This document shows positions 13,354 to 27,312 of a stretch of DNA of 64,000 nucleotides, piece after piece. The position numbers were made by a program, and so were the translations under genes. The notes under the pieces are model-generated. The model worked only from the letters and a program-made list of their open reading frames with translations, ran no database searches and was not told where the DNA came from. Position 1 is the first letter of the stretch, and the number at the start of each line of letters is the position of its first letter. The DNA lies in contig NW_008246086.1 in assembly GCF_000281045.1 (NCBI RefSeq), positions 427,793 to 491,792 of the forward strand, written 5' to 3'. The DNA is from Saprolegnia diclina VS20 (lineage: Eukaryota; Oomycota; Saprolegniomycetes; Saprolegniales; Saprolegniaceae).

Positions 13354-13367
13354 CTTGCCAAATGAGC
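13354..13367 (-). promoter_or_regulatory. Inr-like element at AHA1 start
   Basis: On the minus strand GCTCATTTGGCAAG directly precedes the ATG and matches the GCTCATTYYNCA form of the oomycete initiator. This implies a leader of about ten bases if it is used. Confidence 0.35.
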
Positions 13368-13405
13368 GGCCGCGTCAAAGCGGAAATTTCTCGAATCGAG
13401 CGTTT

Positions 13406-13425
13406 TATCCGGAAGCATATCCGGA
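13406..13425. promoter_or_regulatory. Tandem TATCCGGA motif pair
   Basis: TATCCGGA occurs at 13406-13413 and again at 13418-13425, 53-72 nt upstream of the AHA1-like gene start. The two copies are in the same orientation, 12 nt apart. Confidence 0.45.
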
Positions 13426-14246
13426 AGATACGTAATTTCGGAGCTTTTGTCGTTTTGGGTTCGTACATTTCACGTTTGGGATGACGTGGCACGCCACGAC
13501 GCATGGGGCATTCCCGTTGTGCGATGGTTCCTGTCGCCTGCAACGACGTGTGGAGCTGCCACGTATCCGAGCTCCCTCCAATTCATCCCTGGCTCCCATG
13601 TCCGAGGTCGGCGCAAGTGCATCTCGTAGTGAGAAGGCCGTCGTAGCATCGTCCGAACAACCCTAAAGGACCGAGACGAACGTTGTTCCTGCGCCGCCCA
13701 GTTGCTGTCGAGACAGTGTCGATGGTGCTGGATGCGGTACCACCTACATCACTCCTGCTTCACACAACTTTTGTCCCGCGAGAGCCAAGCCTCTTGGCCT
13801 TGGCCGTGTACTATGCAGCAGCCGAGCCTGTTCTCGCCCACAACTCATCTTCCTCGAGACCGAACCTTCGTACCGACACGGCGTCCACTGCCGCCTTTCG
13901 TATCGCCGTTGCAGCTCTGCGTCGAGCTTCCTTCAACCTCCAACGACTCGTCATCTAGAAAAAGACAAACCCTGTAGCGCACTACGACCAAACGACACAG
14001 ACTCGAGCCATTCTCACCTACCCCTACTGCGATGCAGACCGAGTGCTCGTGTGGCGTTGCCGAGCGCAAGGCAGCGCATAAGGTCTGTGGCTCGACAGCC
14101 ACGATCAGCGACCCGTCGGGCGATGCGATCTCGGTTGGGCGACTCGCATCTGGCCTGCTCATACCAGCTCGGTCGCCAACGACATCGGCATTTGGACCGG
14201 CGAGCATACTCGACACCACATGTAGCATTAAATAATAACAGCTTTC
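13426..14246. other. Intergenic, no supported gene
   Basis: About 820 nt downstream of the receptor kinase. Open frames on both strands (for example 13683-13958 plus and 13845-14228 minus) lack recognisable domains and the third-position GC bias of the real genes nearby. Confidence 0.45.
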
Positions 14247-16151
14247 CTAGGCCAAGGCGTAGAAACTCGACTTGCCGCCGGACCGCCCCGTATTTGTCTC
14301 TTCCAGCAGCGGGATGTGCTTGAGATGGGAATTCGTGCTCGTGGCCGAGAGGAGGCTCACATCGCTGGCTGTGCGCTTGAAGTACAAGGTGCCCGGCGGC
14401 TCAATGTCGACCTCGCAGCGCGTGTTTTTCAAAATGTAGTCGCAGTCCATTTGCTGGAGGTTGCCGACAAACGGGAGGTTCTTGTGCAGAGCGTCCTTGA
14501 TGTCCTCTTTTGCGACGCGGTGCAGCGACCGAATGAGCTGCGCGATCGTCGGCCGCTGCGTCGGGTCGACTTGCCAACACATCGAGACGAGCACCTTCCA
14601 GCGCGGTGGGCACGAATTTGCGATGATCGTCGGCCGCTTGCCTTGGACAATCGCGGCTTCGATCTGGTGGTTCCACCGAATCTCGTCGTACGGCAGCTTC
14701 CGGCCGTCAATGAGCTCCCAGAGAATGACGCCCAGCGAATAAATATCAATCTTCTCCGTGTACTGCTTGTTGCCCTTGATGACCTCGGGCGCCATCCAGC
14801 GGGTCGTGCCGACAAGACCGGTCATTTCCGGTGAGACATGATGGTTCTGGCTCCGGACGATCTCGGCGAGGCGGAGCGTACCAAAGTCGGCAATCTTGGC
14901 GTGCCACGTCTCGTCGACAAGGATGTTGGGGCTCTTGAGGTCCCGATGGATCATCTGCGAGTTGTGTAGGTACTGCAGCCCGTACGCGAGGCCGAGCGCA
15001 AGCCGGATCTTCATGGGCCAAATGATGCTGCGGCCGTTGAGTGCATAGGCATTGGAGAGCACGTCGCGGAGCGACCCCCGCGCGCAGTACTCGGAGATGA
15101 TACAGATGGAGCCTTGGTAGAACCCAGCCTCCATGAAGAGCACAATGTTGGGGTGCGTGAGCCGCTTCATGACAATGGCCTCTTGCTGGATCTCGACGTT
15201 GCACTCGTGCAAGAACGCTGGGTCAAGCGCTTCGTGGTTGTTGTCGAGGAGGAGCATCTTCATCTTGACCGCGACGACCGCGCCACGCCACTTGCCGCGG
15301 TAGACAACTGCGAGGCCTTGGCCAATCTTCTCGCCAATCTCGAGCCCGTGCAGCTCTTGCGTCGGCGAGAGTGGCGGCGCGGCCTCGTCTGCCTTGAGCG
15401 TCGGCGGCCGGTAGCAGTTGACTTTGGATAAAAAGACGATGCAGTTGCCAGTCGGCCAGAGCGCAAACAAGATCGACGAGATGTTGGCAAACGCGTCGTC
15501 GGGCGTCGGCGTCGGCGCGCCGGTGGCAAAGAACCACACGTCGTTGGTGAGATTCGGCGTCACGAACGCTAGGAAGATGAGCATGTAGCCGAGGAGCTTG
15601 CCCATGACGACGCTTTGCCCTAGCTGGCCGGACCGAATCTTGTGTGCACGGAACGAGCAGAGCGCATAGAGGACGGTCACGAGCGCGATGAGCGCGAGCG
15701 TGTCCCAGACGACACGTGCAATCAGAGGCACCTGCTGGGAGCTGGACTCGAGCGCGTAAATCTCGAGGGCCGCGTAGAGCAGCGTGAGCGACCAGATCGC
15801 TGTGTGCGTAAAGATCATGGAGAAGTCGCCGCGCTGGTTCTGCCGAAACAAGATGTACAAGGCGAGCGCGATCGACCAGAGAAAGGACGATATCTCGAGG
15901 CTCCAGTGCGGCGCCTTGAGGAAGACGTCAATGGGCCACGACGGCGGCGCGTTGCGCAAGGCGAGGACGTTGGCAATCGCGCCCGTCAACGAGAAGCCGA
16001 CGTCGCTCAGCGCGCGGTAGAAGATGAGTTTGGTCGAGAGGGCCGTGGTGTGGCGGATGCGCAGGAGCATGTACGAGGCCGCGACCGTCGACACGACCTG
16101 GCAGATGAGCGTCGCCGTCGTGAACATGCGTCTCGTGTCGTCCGTGGGCAT
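14247..16151 (-). CDS. 7TM receptor fused to TKL protein kinase
   Basis: Single-exon gene of 634 residues. Residues 9-245 hold seven hydrophobic helices at about 9-31, 41-65, 84-103, 110-133, 143-165, 182-203 and 220-245, resembling a GPCR-like (cAMP-receptor type) bundle. A short linker leads to a kinase domain at about 272-545. It has IGQGLAVVYRGKW as nucleotide loop, AVKMKML with the ATP lysine, HRDLKSPNILVDE as catalytic loop, ADFGTLRLAE as metal site, and WMAPEVIKG. KSPN and the overall form place it in the tyrosine-kinase-like group. The third loop glycine is replaced, but all catalytic residues are present, so activity is expected. It probably links an extracellular signal directly to phosphorylation at the plasma membrane. 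Ligand and substrates are unknown. Confidence 0.9.
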   Translation of the reverse strand: MPTDDTRRMFTTATLICQVVSTVAASYMLLRIRHTTALSTKLIFYRALSDVGFSLTGAIANVLALRNAPPSWPIDVFLKAPHWSLEISSFLWSIALALYILFRQNQRGDFSMIFTHTAIWSLTLLYAALEIYALESSSQQVPLIARVVWDTLALIALVTVLYALCSFRAHKIRSGQLGQSVVMGKLLGYMLIFLAFVTPNLTNDVWFFATGAPTPTPDDAFANISSILFALWPTGNCIVFLSKVNCYRPPTLKADEAAPPLSPTQELHGLEIGEKIGQGLAVVYRGKWRGAVVAVKMKMLLLDNNHEALDPAFLHECNVEIQQEAIVMKRLTHPNIVLFMEAGFYQGSICIISEYCARGSLRDVLSNAYALNGRSIIWPMKIRLALGLAYGLQYLHNSQMIHRDLKSPNILVDETWHAKIADFGTLRLAEIVRSQNHHVSPEMTGLVGTTRWMAPEVIKGNKQYTEKIDIYSLGVILWELIDGRKLPYDEIRWNHQIEAAIVQGKRPTIIANSCPPRWKVLVSMCWQVDPTQRPTIAQLIRSLHRVAKEDIKDALHKNLPFVGNLQQMDCDYILKNTRCEVDIEPPGTLYFKRTASDVSLLSATSTNSHLKHIPLLEETNTGRSGGKSSFYALA

Positions 16152-16942
16152 CGCTTCGTCGGTCCTGCCTTTCTGCTGGCTCGCACGTATCGACTTTCAG
16201 AGGTTTCCCAAGCGCCAGGAGCGTTTCCGAAAACCAGCTGGCGTCGCCAGGCTTCTGCGCCGGCGCGTCACCAAGCACCACACACACACACGGACATTGC
16301 CCACCGACGAGCATCGGCCAACGACGACAGCCTCCTCTAAAAGGTACTATACTTGTATTTACTATGAAGATTACCAGCACTACAGTGTAGTACGGCGCAG
16401 GCAGTCGACCTGTGGACCCATCTCTCAATACCACGTCACGCGTTCTTGCTTGCCCAAACCTCTCAAACTTGATACTGAAAGACAGGCCGCATGACTCACT
16501 TGCCTTGCAGTCGCCGTCGTCGTCGCCATCGTCGCTGGGCACCGCATCGACTCGTCGACTTGTAGTCGCTTAGCTTGACTGGACACGTCTTCCTACGAGC
16601 CGCTGCATTTGCATTCGTCATTCTGTGGCCAAGCGTCTCGTGTGTTGCAGCGTTGAGTGATATCCTCGTAGCGTGAAGGATTACATATTGAGCGTTGGCT
16701 TATTGAAAGCTTAGAGCGATCGAACGAGTAGAAGGGACGGACGAACGGGCACGTCGTCATGTCTTGGCGCCACACGCGTGCGTAACTGCGACCTGCTGCG
16801 CGTCGAGAAGGGTCTTAGTAGAATTGTTTTAGTCGATGGCGCCGACTCGAGTCCTTCGAGCGTGGGTGCGAGCTTGAAGCAGCGCCGCCTCTACGTCGAC
16901 TAGCCTCAAAGACAGTTTTTATTTGCAACGTTGAAGGGCGCC
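16152..16942. other. Intergenic between divergent kinases
   Basis: About 790 nt between two divergently transcribed kinase genes. No domain or coding bias is seen in any short frame here. It should hold both promoters. Confidence 0.5.
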
Positions 16943-16979
16943 ATTTTTATTTGGTCCGGATACGGATGTTGTATCCGGA
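16943..16979 (+). promoter_or_regulatory. ATTTTTATT plus TCCGGATA/TATCCGGA inverted pair
   Basis: ATTTTTATT at 16943-16951, within CCATTTTTATTTGG that resembles an Inr+FPR element, is followed three bases later by TCCGGATA (16955-16962) and by TATCCGGA (16972-16979). The cluster ends 71 nt before the AGC kinase start. Confidence 0.5.
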
Positions 16980-17049
16980 GGCCGGCTGCCGGCTATTTCG
17001 AGCTGCCACAACGAATATCGGAGCGAGGGGCCAAGACGACGGGAGGAGC

Positions 17050-18850
17050 ATGGTCCGGTTCAACGCGATCGTGGGCCATGAGATTGTGAGCTCGGGCGGC
17101 TCCAAGCACACGGTGTACATCCTCGAAGTCCAGATCGACAACATGAGCTACGTCGTCAAGCACCGGTACCACGAGTTCAAGGAGCTCCACGACACGGTAT
17201 GGCTCGTCGCGCTCGAAAATGCCATTTAGCCGCTGCGTAGCTCGTCAAGGAAGGCTACAAGTGCACGGCCGTGCCGCCCAAGAAGTTTATTGGCAGCCTC
17301 AACCCCGAGTTTGTGCACAAGCGCCAGCTCGAGCTCAGCGTGTGGCTCCAGCAGCTCTGCGCGTGGGATCCGACGTCGCCGTACCCGAACCCGCACAACA
17401 GCGAAGCGCTCAAGGTCTTCCTCCTCGAGCACGTACGACCGCTCTCTTCTATCTCTATGGCGTCGCTCACTGCATGTGTAGAAGGAGCCGCGGACGACGC
17501 CGCCCTCGGACACGAGCGCCAACTGTGTGCCCAAGCCGCAGGCCGCGCCCAAGGTCGAGTACGTCTCAAAGGCGTCGTCCGAACTCGAAGACAGCGCCGA
17601 GTTTGACAAGGAGGCCAACATGGAGGACGAGATCACGCTGTACAACACGCCCAAGACGCGCCTCGACGATTTCGAGCTGCTCAAAGTCATTGGGAAGGGG
17701 TCGTACGGCAAGGTGACGCTCGTGCGGAAGAAGGACTCGAAGAAGCTGTACGCGATGAAGACGTTGAGCAAGCCCAACGTCAAGCGACGCAACCAGGTCG
17801 AGCACACGCGCACCGAGCGCCGCGTCCTCGGGCTCACCAAGCACCCGTACATTGGTACGTCCATGTCTCCTCTGCCATTTCTGATTCGACCGCATTAGTG
17901 CACTTGCATTACGCGTTCCAGACAGCGCAGAAGCTCTACTTTGTCATCGACTACTGCCCCGGCGGCGAGCTCTTCTTCCATCTCTCGCGCATGGAGCGCT
18001 TCTCCGAGAGCATGGCGAGCTTCTACGCGGCTGAGATTGTGCTCGCACTCGACCACCTCCACCAGCTCGGCGTCGTCTATCGGTAGCCCGTCGTATATCG
18101 CATTGGGCTCACCGAGGCGTAGGGACCTCAAGCCCGAAAACATCCTCTTTGACGCGACGGGCCATGTGCTCTTGGGTACGTTCCTTGTACTAGCTCGTGC
18201 GTCTCATGTCGACGGGCGTAGCCGACTTTGGCTTGGCGAAGGAAGGCATCACGGACGGCGCAGAGGGCACCAACTCGATGTGCGGCACGCCCGAGTACCT
18301 CCCACCGGAGATCCTCGACCGCGTCGGCCACGGCACGTCGGTCGACTGGTGGGCGCTCGGCATGGTCCTCTACGAGATGCTCACGGGCCTCCCGCCGTGG
18401 TACACGCGCAACCGCCAAAAGCTCTTTGAGCGCGTCCGGAACGCGCCGTTGACGTTCCCCGACTATGTATCGGCGCCGGCGCAGTCGTTGATTGCCGGTC
18501 TTTTGAATCGCAACCCGAACGAGCGCCTCGGCAACAAGAGCGCCAAGGACATTCAGGTCCACCCGTTCTTTGCGGCCATCAACTGGGACGCGCTCTACGC
18601 GCGGGAGCTGCCCCCGCCGTTCAACCCGTGCGCCAACATCAACCTCGAAGAGACCAAGAACTTTGAGGCCGAGTTTACAAAGATGCAGCTCAACTCGGTG
18701 CCGGACGCGACCGTCATGGGCGGCTCGTACAACCGGTCGTCCGACGTCCGCGGCTCGATCACGTTCCAAGGCTTCACGTACAACACGCCCAGCGACATGA
18801 ACAACATGGGCATCGAGTCGACGCGTGGCTCGACGCTGACGCAGTTTTAG
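17050..18850 (+). CDS. PX domain AGC-family protein kinase (SGK3-like)
   Basis: Phosphoinositide-binding kinase. The ATG at 17050 opens a PX domain: [15 protein letters not shown] with the lipid-contacting arginine, and PPKKF. The kinase domain begins near 17690 with [12 protein letters not shown] and the lysine in YAMKTL. Catalytic [10 protein letters not shown] and ADFGLAKEG are both rebuilt across short introns. The activation segment reads [15 protein letters not shown], with Ser where Akt and SGK have the PDK1-site Thr, and PPE in place of APE. The C-terminal hydrophobic motif is FQGFTY, a phosphorylatable TORC2-type site. Five short introns (the first 17197-17240) interrupt the gene. 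PX plus AGC is the SGK3 architecture; endosomal location is inferred from the PX domain. Confidence 0.88.
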
Positions 18851-20648
<1,798 letters not shown>

Positions 20649-21032
20649 TAAAGTATAGACGCGCAACTTCAACGAGGTATACGCTCGGCAATGCGTACAG
20701 CGCAAAGTATCCAGTGAAATGCATTCAACGACTTGCTGGCGAGAAGATAGTAGCATGTGGATAGTGAATCGCCTTTGGATAGTGGATGATGGATTGAACA
20801 ACGCATTGCGGCATCGTTGCGCTGACGACTGTCCCATTGTCATTTCTCAACAAGTGCAAAGTGGCGCCAAGTGCAAAGTGGCGTCGGACGTCTATCCATC
20901 CACTCCTCTTGACCGATCTCAAACAATCCAAGTCTCCAGGATAGGCCGGCGAGGTCCCATGCAAAATGGTATGGTACATTGGATTAATCCTAACTTGGTC
21001 TAAGTGTACTATTCGATCAAAGTAGTATCGAT
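20649..21032. other. Convergent intergenic region
   Basis: 384 nt between the convergent TGT and chitin synthase genes. It contains a short repetition of the phrase AAGTGCAAAGTGGCG around 20855-20884. No gene is seen. Confidence 0.5.
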
Positions 21033-24149
<3,117 letters not shown>

Positions 24150-24175
24150 TTATATACACTCGGCATCGCACGAGA

Positions 24176-24544
24176 TCACCGAGTTGTCGTCGTCGTCGCG
24201 ACGACGACCGCACCGGCGACGGCGACGAGCGAGAGAAGCAGCGTGAGCGCCGGGAGGTGCGACGCCAGTACCAACTGGGCACCGATCGAACCTGGTGGTG
24301 TGCGGTTGCTTGTTGTCATTGGGATCTCCGCTGCGTCGGTGTCGTCTGTCGCGGCGTCAATGTGATCGGCTGCCACGTGGCACACTGGCCTGAAGAAGAT
24401 CAAGCCGTCTTGGAATATTGAGGTTCGAGCGCCTTGCTGCAGAATGGCCAGCGTGAGCAGCAGCGACGCGCAGAGCACAGCCGCCACGATCATGGCGCTG
24501 AGGTCCTCTGGCAGTGCCGCCAGAAAGGGCCCGACCAGATTCAT
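24176..24544 (-). CDS. Small two-helix membrane protein, unknown function
   Basis: Open frame of 122 residues from the ATG at 24544. It has two hydrophobic segments, IVAAVLCASLLLTLAIL near residues 19-35 and LPALTLLLSLVAVAGAVVV near 98-116, separated by a polar acidic loop. The frame extends upstream without a stop, so an earlier exon or start is possible. No family was recognised. It could be a real small gene or a chance frame; the two clean helices argue for the former. Confidence 0.35.
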   Translation of the reverse strand: MNLVGPFLAALPEDLSAMIVAAVLCASLLLTLAILQQGARTSIFQDGLIFFRPVCHVAADHIDAATDDTDAAEIPMTTSNRTPPGSIGAQLVLASHLPALTLLLSLVAVAGAVVVATTTTTR

Positions 24545-25168
24545 CCGACCTCGTGTGCGTCGAACCAGACTCTTTCTGAGAGGCGTCGTCGCACCGCGAG
24601 GCTTCCAATCGAACTGTAGTACCTCAAGTTGGGACGGTTGGGCACAAGGGCGTGCACCAATGAACGAACGCGACGCCGGTGCCGTTGGGACACGCCTTGC
24701 CAACGGCCCCACCTCGGACGTCGAGCCTCAAGCCTTCGATGGCCGGTAGGTCGGACCCTGTGCACCCAGCGAGGAGTATACCACGAGGCTGAGAAAGTGG
24801 CTGGATAGCGCCTATCATACCCAGGCTACTGTGTACTACACTACTAGTGGAGGGCCACTGTGGCTCTGGACAGGGCGATAAATTTTGGACTGGCGGCTTC
24901 TTCTTGGGTGGCTTTTCCCGCCACCCCAGACAGCGCTCGTCCGGACGGATGCGGATGTAGGAGCTCCAGCCAAAGACATCGCAGGTCGAAGTAGAGATTG
25001 TGATTCTTGCAGTGCGCTGGGCAGCCGCGTATGCACCTTTGCGCAGTGTCGTGCACTGTACGTGGTGGAAGCCCATTAGCGATATGCACTCGTATGTGTG
25101 GAGCGCGATCGGGTCGACGAGCAAGTAAGCACGGGTCTGGCGCGTGTTGCGCATCGAAGCGGCTACCG
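24545..25168. other. Intergenic left of the assembly gap
   Basis: About 620 nt with no supported gene. Frames running into the gap are interrupted by unknown sequence. Confidence 0.4.
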
Positions 25169-25322
25169 NNNNNNNNNNNNNNNNNNNNNNNNNNNNNNNN
25201 NNNNNNNNNNNNNNNNNNNNNNNNNNNNNNNNNNNNNNNNNNNNNNNNNNNNNNNNNNNNNNNNNNNNNNNNNNNNNNNNNNNNNNNNNNNNNNNNNNNN
25301 NNNNNNNNNNNNNNNNNNNNNN
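25169..25322. other. Assembly gap (run of N)
   Basis: 154 undetermined bases. The true length may differ, since scaffold gaps are often estimates. Confidence 0.98.
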
Positions 25323-25378
25323 AACAGGTATCTTGAAGGGGTGTCGGTTGGATCCTGTGTGTCGGGATTCGAACCAAT

Positions 25379-25428
25379 TTATTGTACAATTATACAATTT
25401 ATTGTAAAAATGTACAAATATTGTACAC
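25379..25428. repeat. AT-rich TTGTAC-rich tract beside the gap
   Basis: This tract repeats ATTGTACAA-like palindromic units in an otherwise GC-rich region, just right of the gap. It may explain the assembly break. Confidence 0.5.
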
Positions 25429-27227
25429 ACCCTGCGTGGTGCTGTTCATGGGCTTGGTGAGTGGTAGTAGGTCCCTCCATTCGCGTCAGGCGTTCGTGCT
25501 GGCATCAGCAAGTCGCCCTCTAGCATCGCGAACCTAGGTTAGCCAGCGTGAAAGACCGTTGCTTTGACCAAAGAACATAAATGTACACTTATGTCCGTCG
25601 CTTTGATGGACATTTGGGGTTCTCGATGCGGTTTCGGGGTATCTTGTGCAGGACCTTCCCGCTTAGGAACTAGTCGCGTGGATGAGCTTGTCGTTGCAAT
25701 GGCCACTGCAGCCTGAAGGCGATCAGGAGGAAGCGGGACTGGGGCTCCCATCTCCATCGATGAGCGCCGTCTCTCCTGACAGCTTCCTAACTCTGGGTAA
25801 GTATCTCACTTGCATTCTGGCGTCTTGATTGAACCAGACTTGTTTGACCAGCATCGCTACTGATACTGGTATCGCTGCTCGAGTGCTTTCTAGTCGACAA
25901 AGGCCTAATCACCTATCGCCGCACGAGTGTATTGATGTCCCGCAAATAGTGTGTTTTGAGAAATCTACGACCCGATTGAGTTTCAACATTGAGATTCAGA
26001 GTGAAAAGGATCCAGTCGCGCATTCGGCCAGCAGCGATGTGCGGTCCCAAGCGCCCGGCCGTGGCGACGCGGACGGTCCTCGGCCACGTCCTCATGGCCA
26101 TCGTCCAGTGCTGCGCGTCATCCGGCGACGCCATGGTCTTCCTCTCTGCGCTGCCACGCCGCTCGCAGCGCTCCACGAACTCCTGCGCTGAGCTGTCAAT
26201 GCCGGTCTTGCGCCCTTGACACCACCGAGAACGGAGGCCCGTCCCAACGAACCACACGAGTCGCCAAGTGTCGATGAAGAGCGTCCACCAAGTCGAGGAC
26301 GATGCGCCCGTACCTCGTTCGCGCTGCAGTGTTGTCTAGCACAGAGGGCTTACACGCGACAGACAAGCTCCAGAAGACGTCCGAGAGAACATGAGTCGAC
26401 AAAGCGCGCGCCGTCAGCGTGCGATGAGCCCGATGAGTTGATCTTGGCGACGCGACTCCCATCCGAGGTGCACTCCGAAGCGAGCACAATCAAAACAAGG
26501 GTTGTAGACTTCTTTTCATCAAGATGCTTTAGGACCAGCTCTCCGCAGGAACTTGATCATGATCTTCACCTCTTGGTCCGATTCCCCAAGACAGCAAAGT
26601 GGCCTCCTACTACATGTCTCTTGCAGCTTTATGGCGACGGAATCCTGGTCGACAGACTCCTCTGCGGCCTTGCGCTCTAGGATCGTTCTAGATGGAGCGA
26701 GTGCGATGATCGGGATGACAACGATGATGCAACGCCATCGCGGTTAGCTGGTGCGCCATTAGCCGTGGCTCGTAGTAACTTCTACACCTGTACTGCGCGT
26801 GCTACTGCGAGTGCTGCGCTTGTCCAAGACGAAATCGCGCTGCCATGGAGTACCATGCACCATCTCGCAGACGCTCTTGCATGACCGCCGTAGCGGGAGA
26901 CGACGTAGACTACAGCAGTCGCCCGCCTCCAAACACCTCTGTCGCATGGCTCTGGCTCGGCGAGAAGGACAGTGTCGTGGGCGGTCGTTATCGGCTCGTT
27001 GAGCCTTTGACGCCCGTCTCGCACGATGGCACCGTCCCGCCGACACCCTTTCGCTGCACCTCGATGGCCGCGTGCTCAGACTACCTATAGGAGCATGGTC
27101 CTCGATGTGCTGCAGTATGGATGGCGATGCTTGCGCCAACATGGGCTGCTCCGCAGAGGCCACTGGCGCCGGCTTGGGTCCAGCGGCCGGTGTTGGGCGA
27201 TTGTCGGCTGGCAAGTCGGAATATTCG
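25429..27227. other. Gene-poor region, possible degenerate sequence
   Basis: About 1.8 kb with only short frames on both strands. One plus-strand frame at 26845-27090 includes VVGGRYRLVEPL, loosely like the start of a kinase domain, but nothing kinase-like follows. No complete gene can be supported; decayed coding sequence is possible. Confidence 0.35.
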
Positions 27228-27247
27228 GCTCATTTTTTTCAATTTTC
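27228..27247 (+). promoter_or_regulatory. Inr+FPR core promoter of presenilin
   Basis: GCTCATTTTTTTCAATTTTC is close to the oomycete consensus GCTCATTYYNCAWTTT, with one extra T. It lies 66-85 nt upstream of the presenilin ATG. Confidence 0.6.
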
Positions 27248-27312
27248 TCAAGTGTTTTCATACAAACGTCCAGTGTAGACGCGAGGTTCGAATCAGGATT
27301 CAGTTTGCTAAG

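Noticed and set aside
13845-14228. 127-codon minus-strand frame
   Set aside because: It starts only 18 nt after the kinase stop with no promoter and has no recognisable features.
25355-25375. tRNA-like B-box (GGTTCGAATCC on the minus strand)
   Set aside because: The flanking bases do not form a T-arm stem and no other cloverleaf parts are seen.
26945-27090. Kinase-like fragment VVGGRYRLVEPL
   Set aside because: No further kinase motifs follow in any frame; the match is too short to support a pseudogene call.
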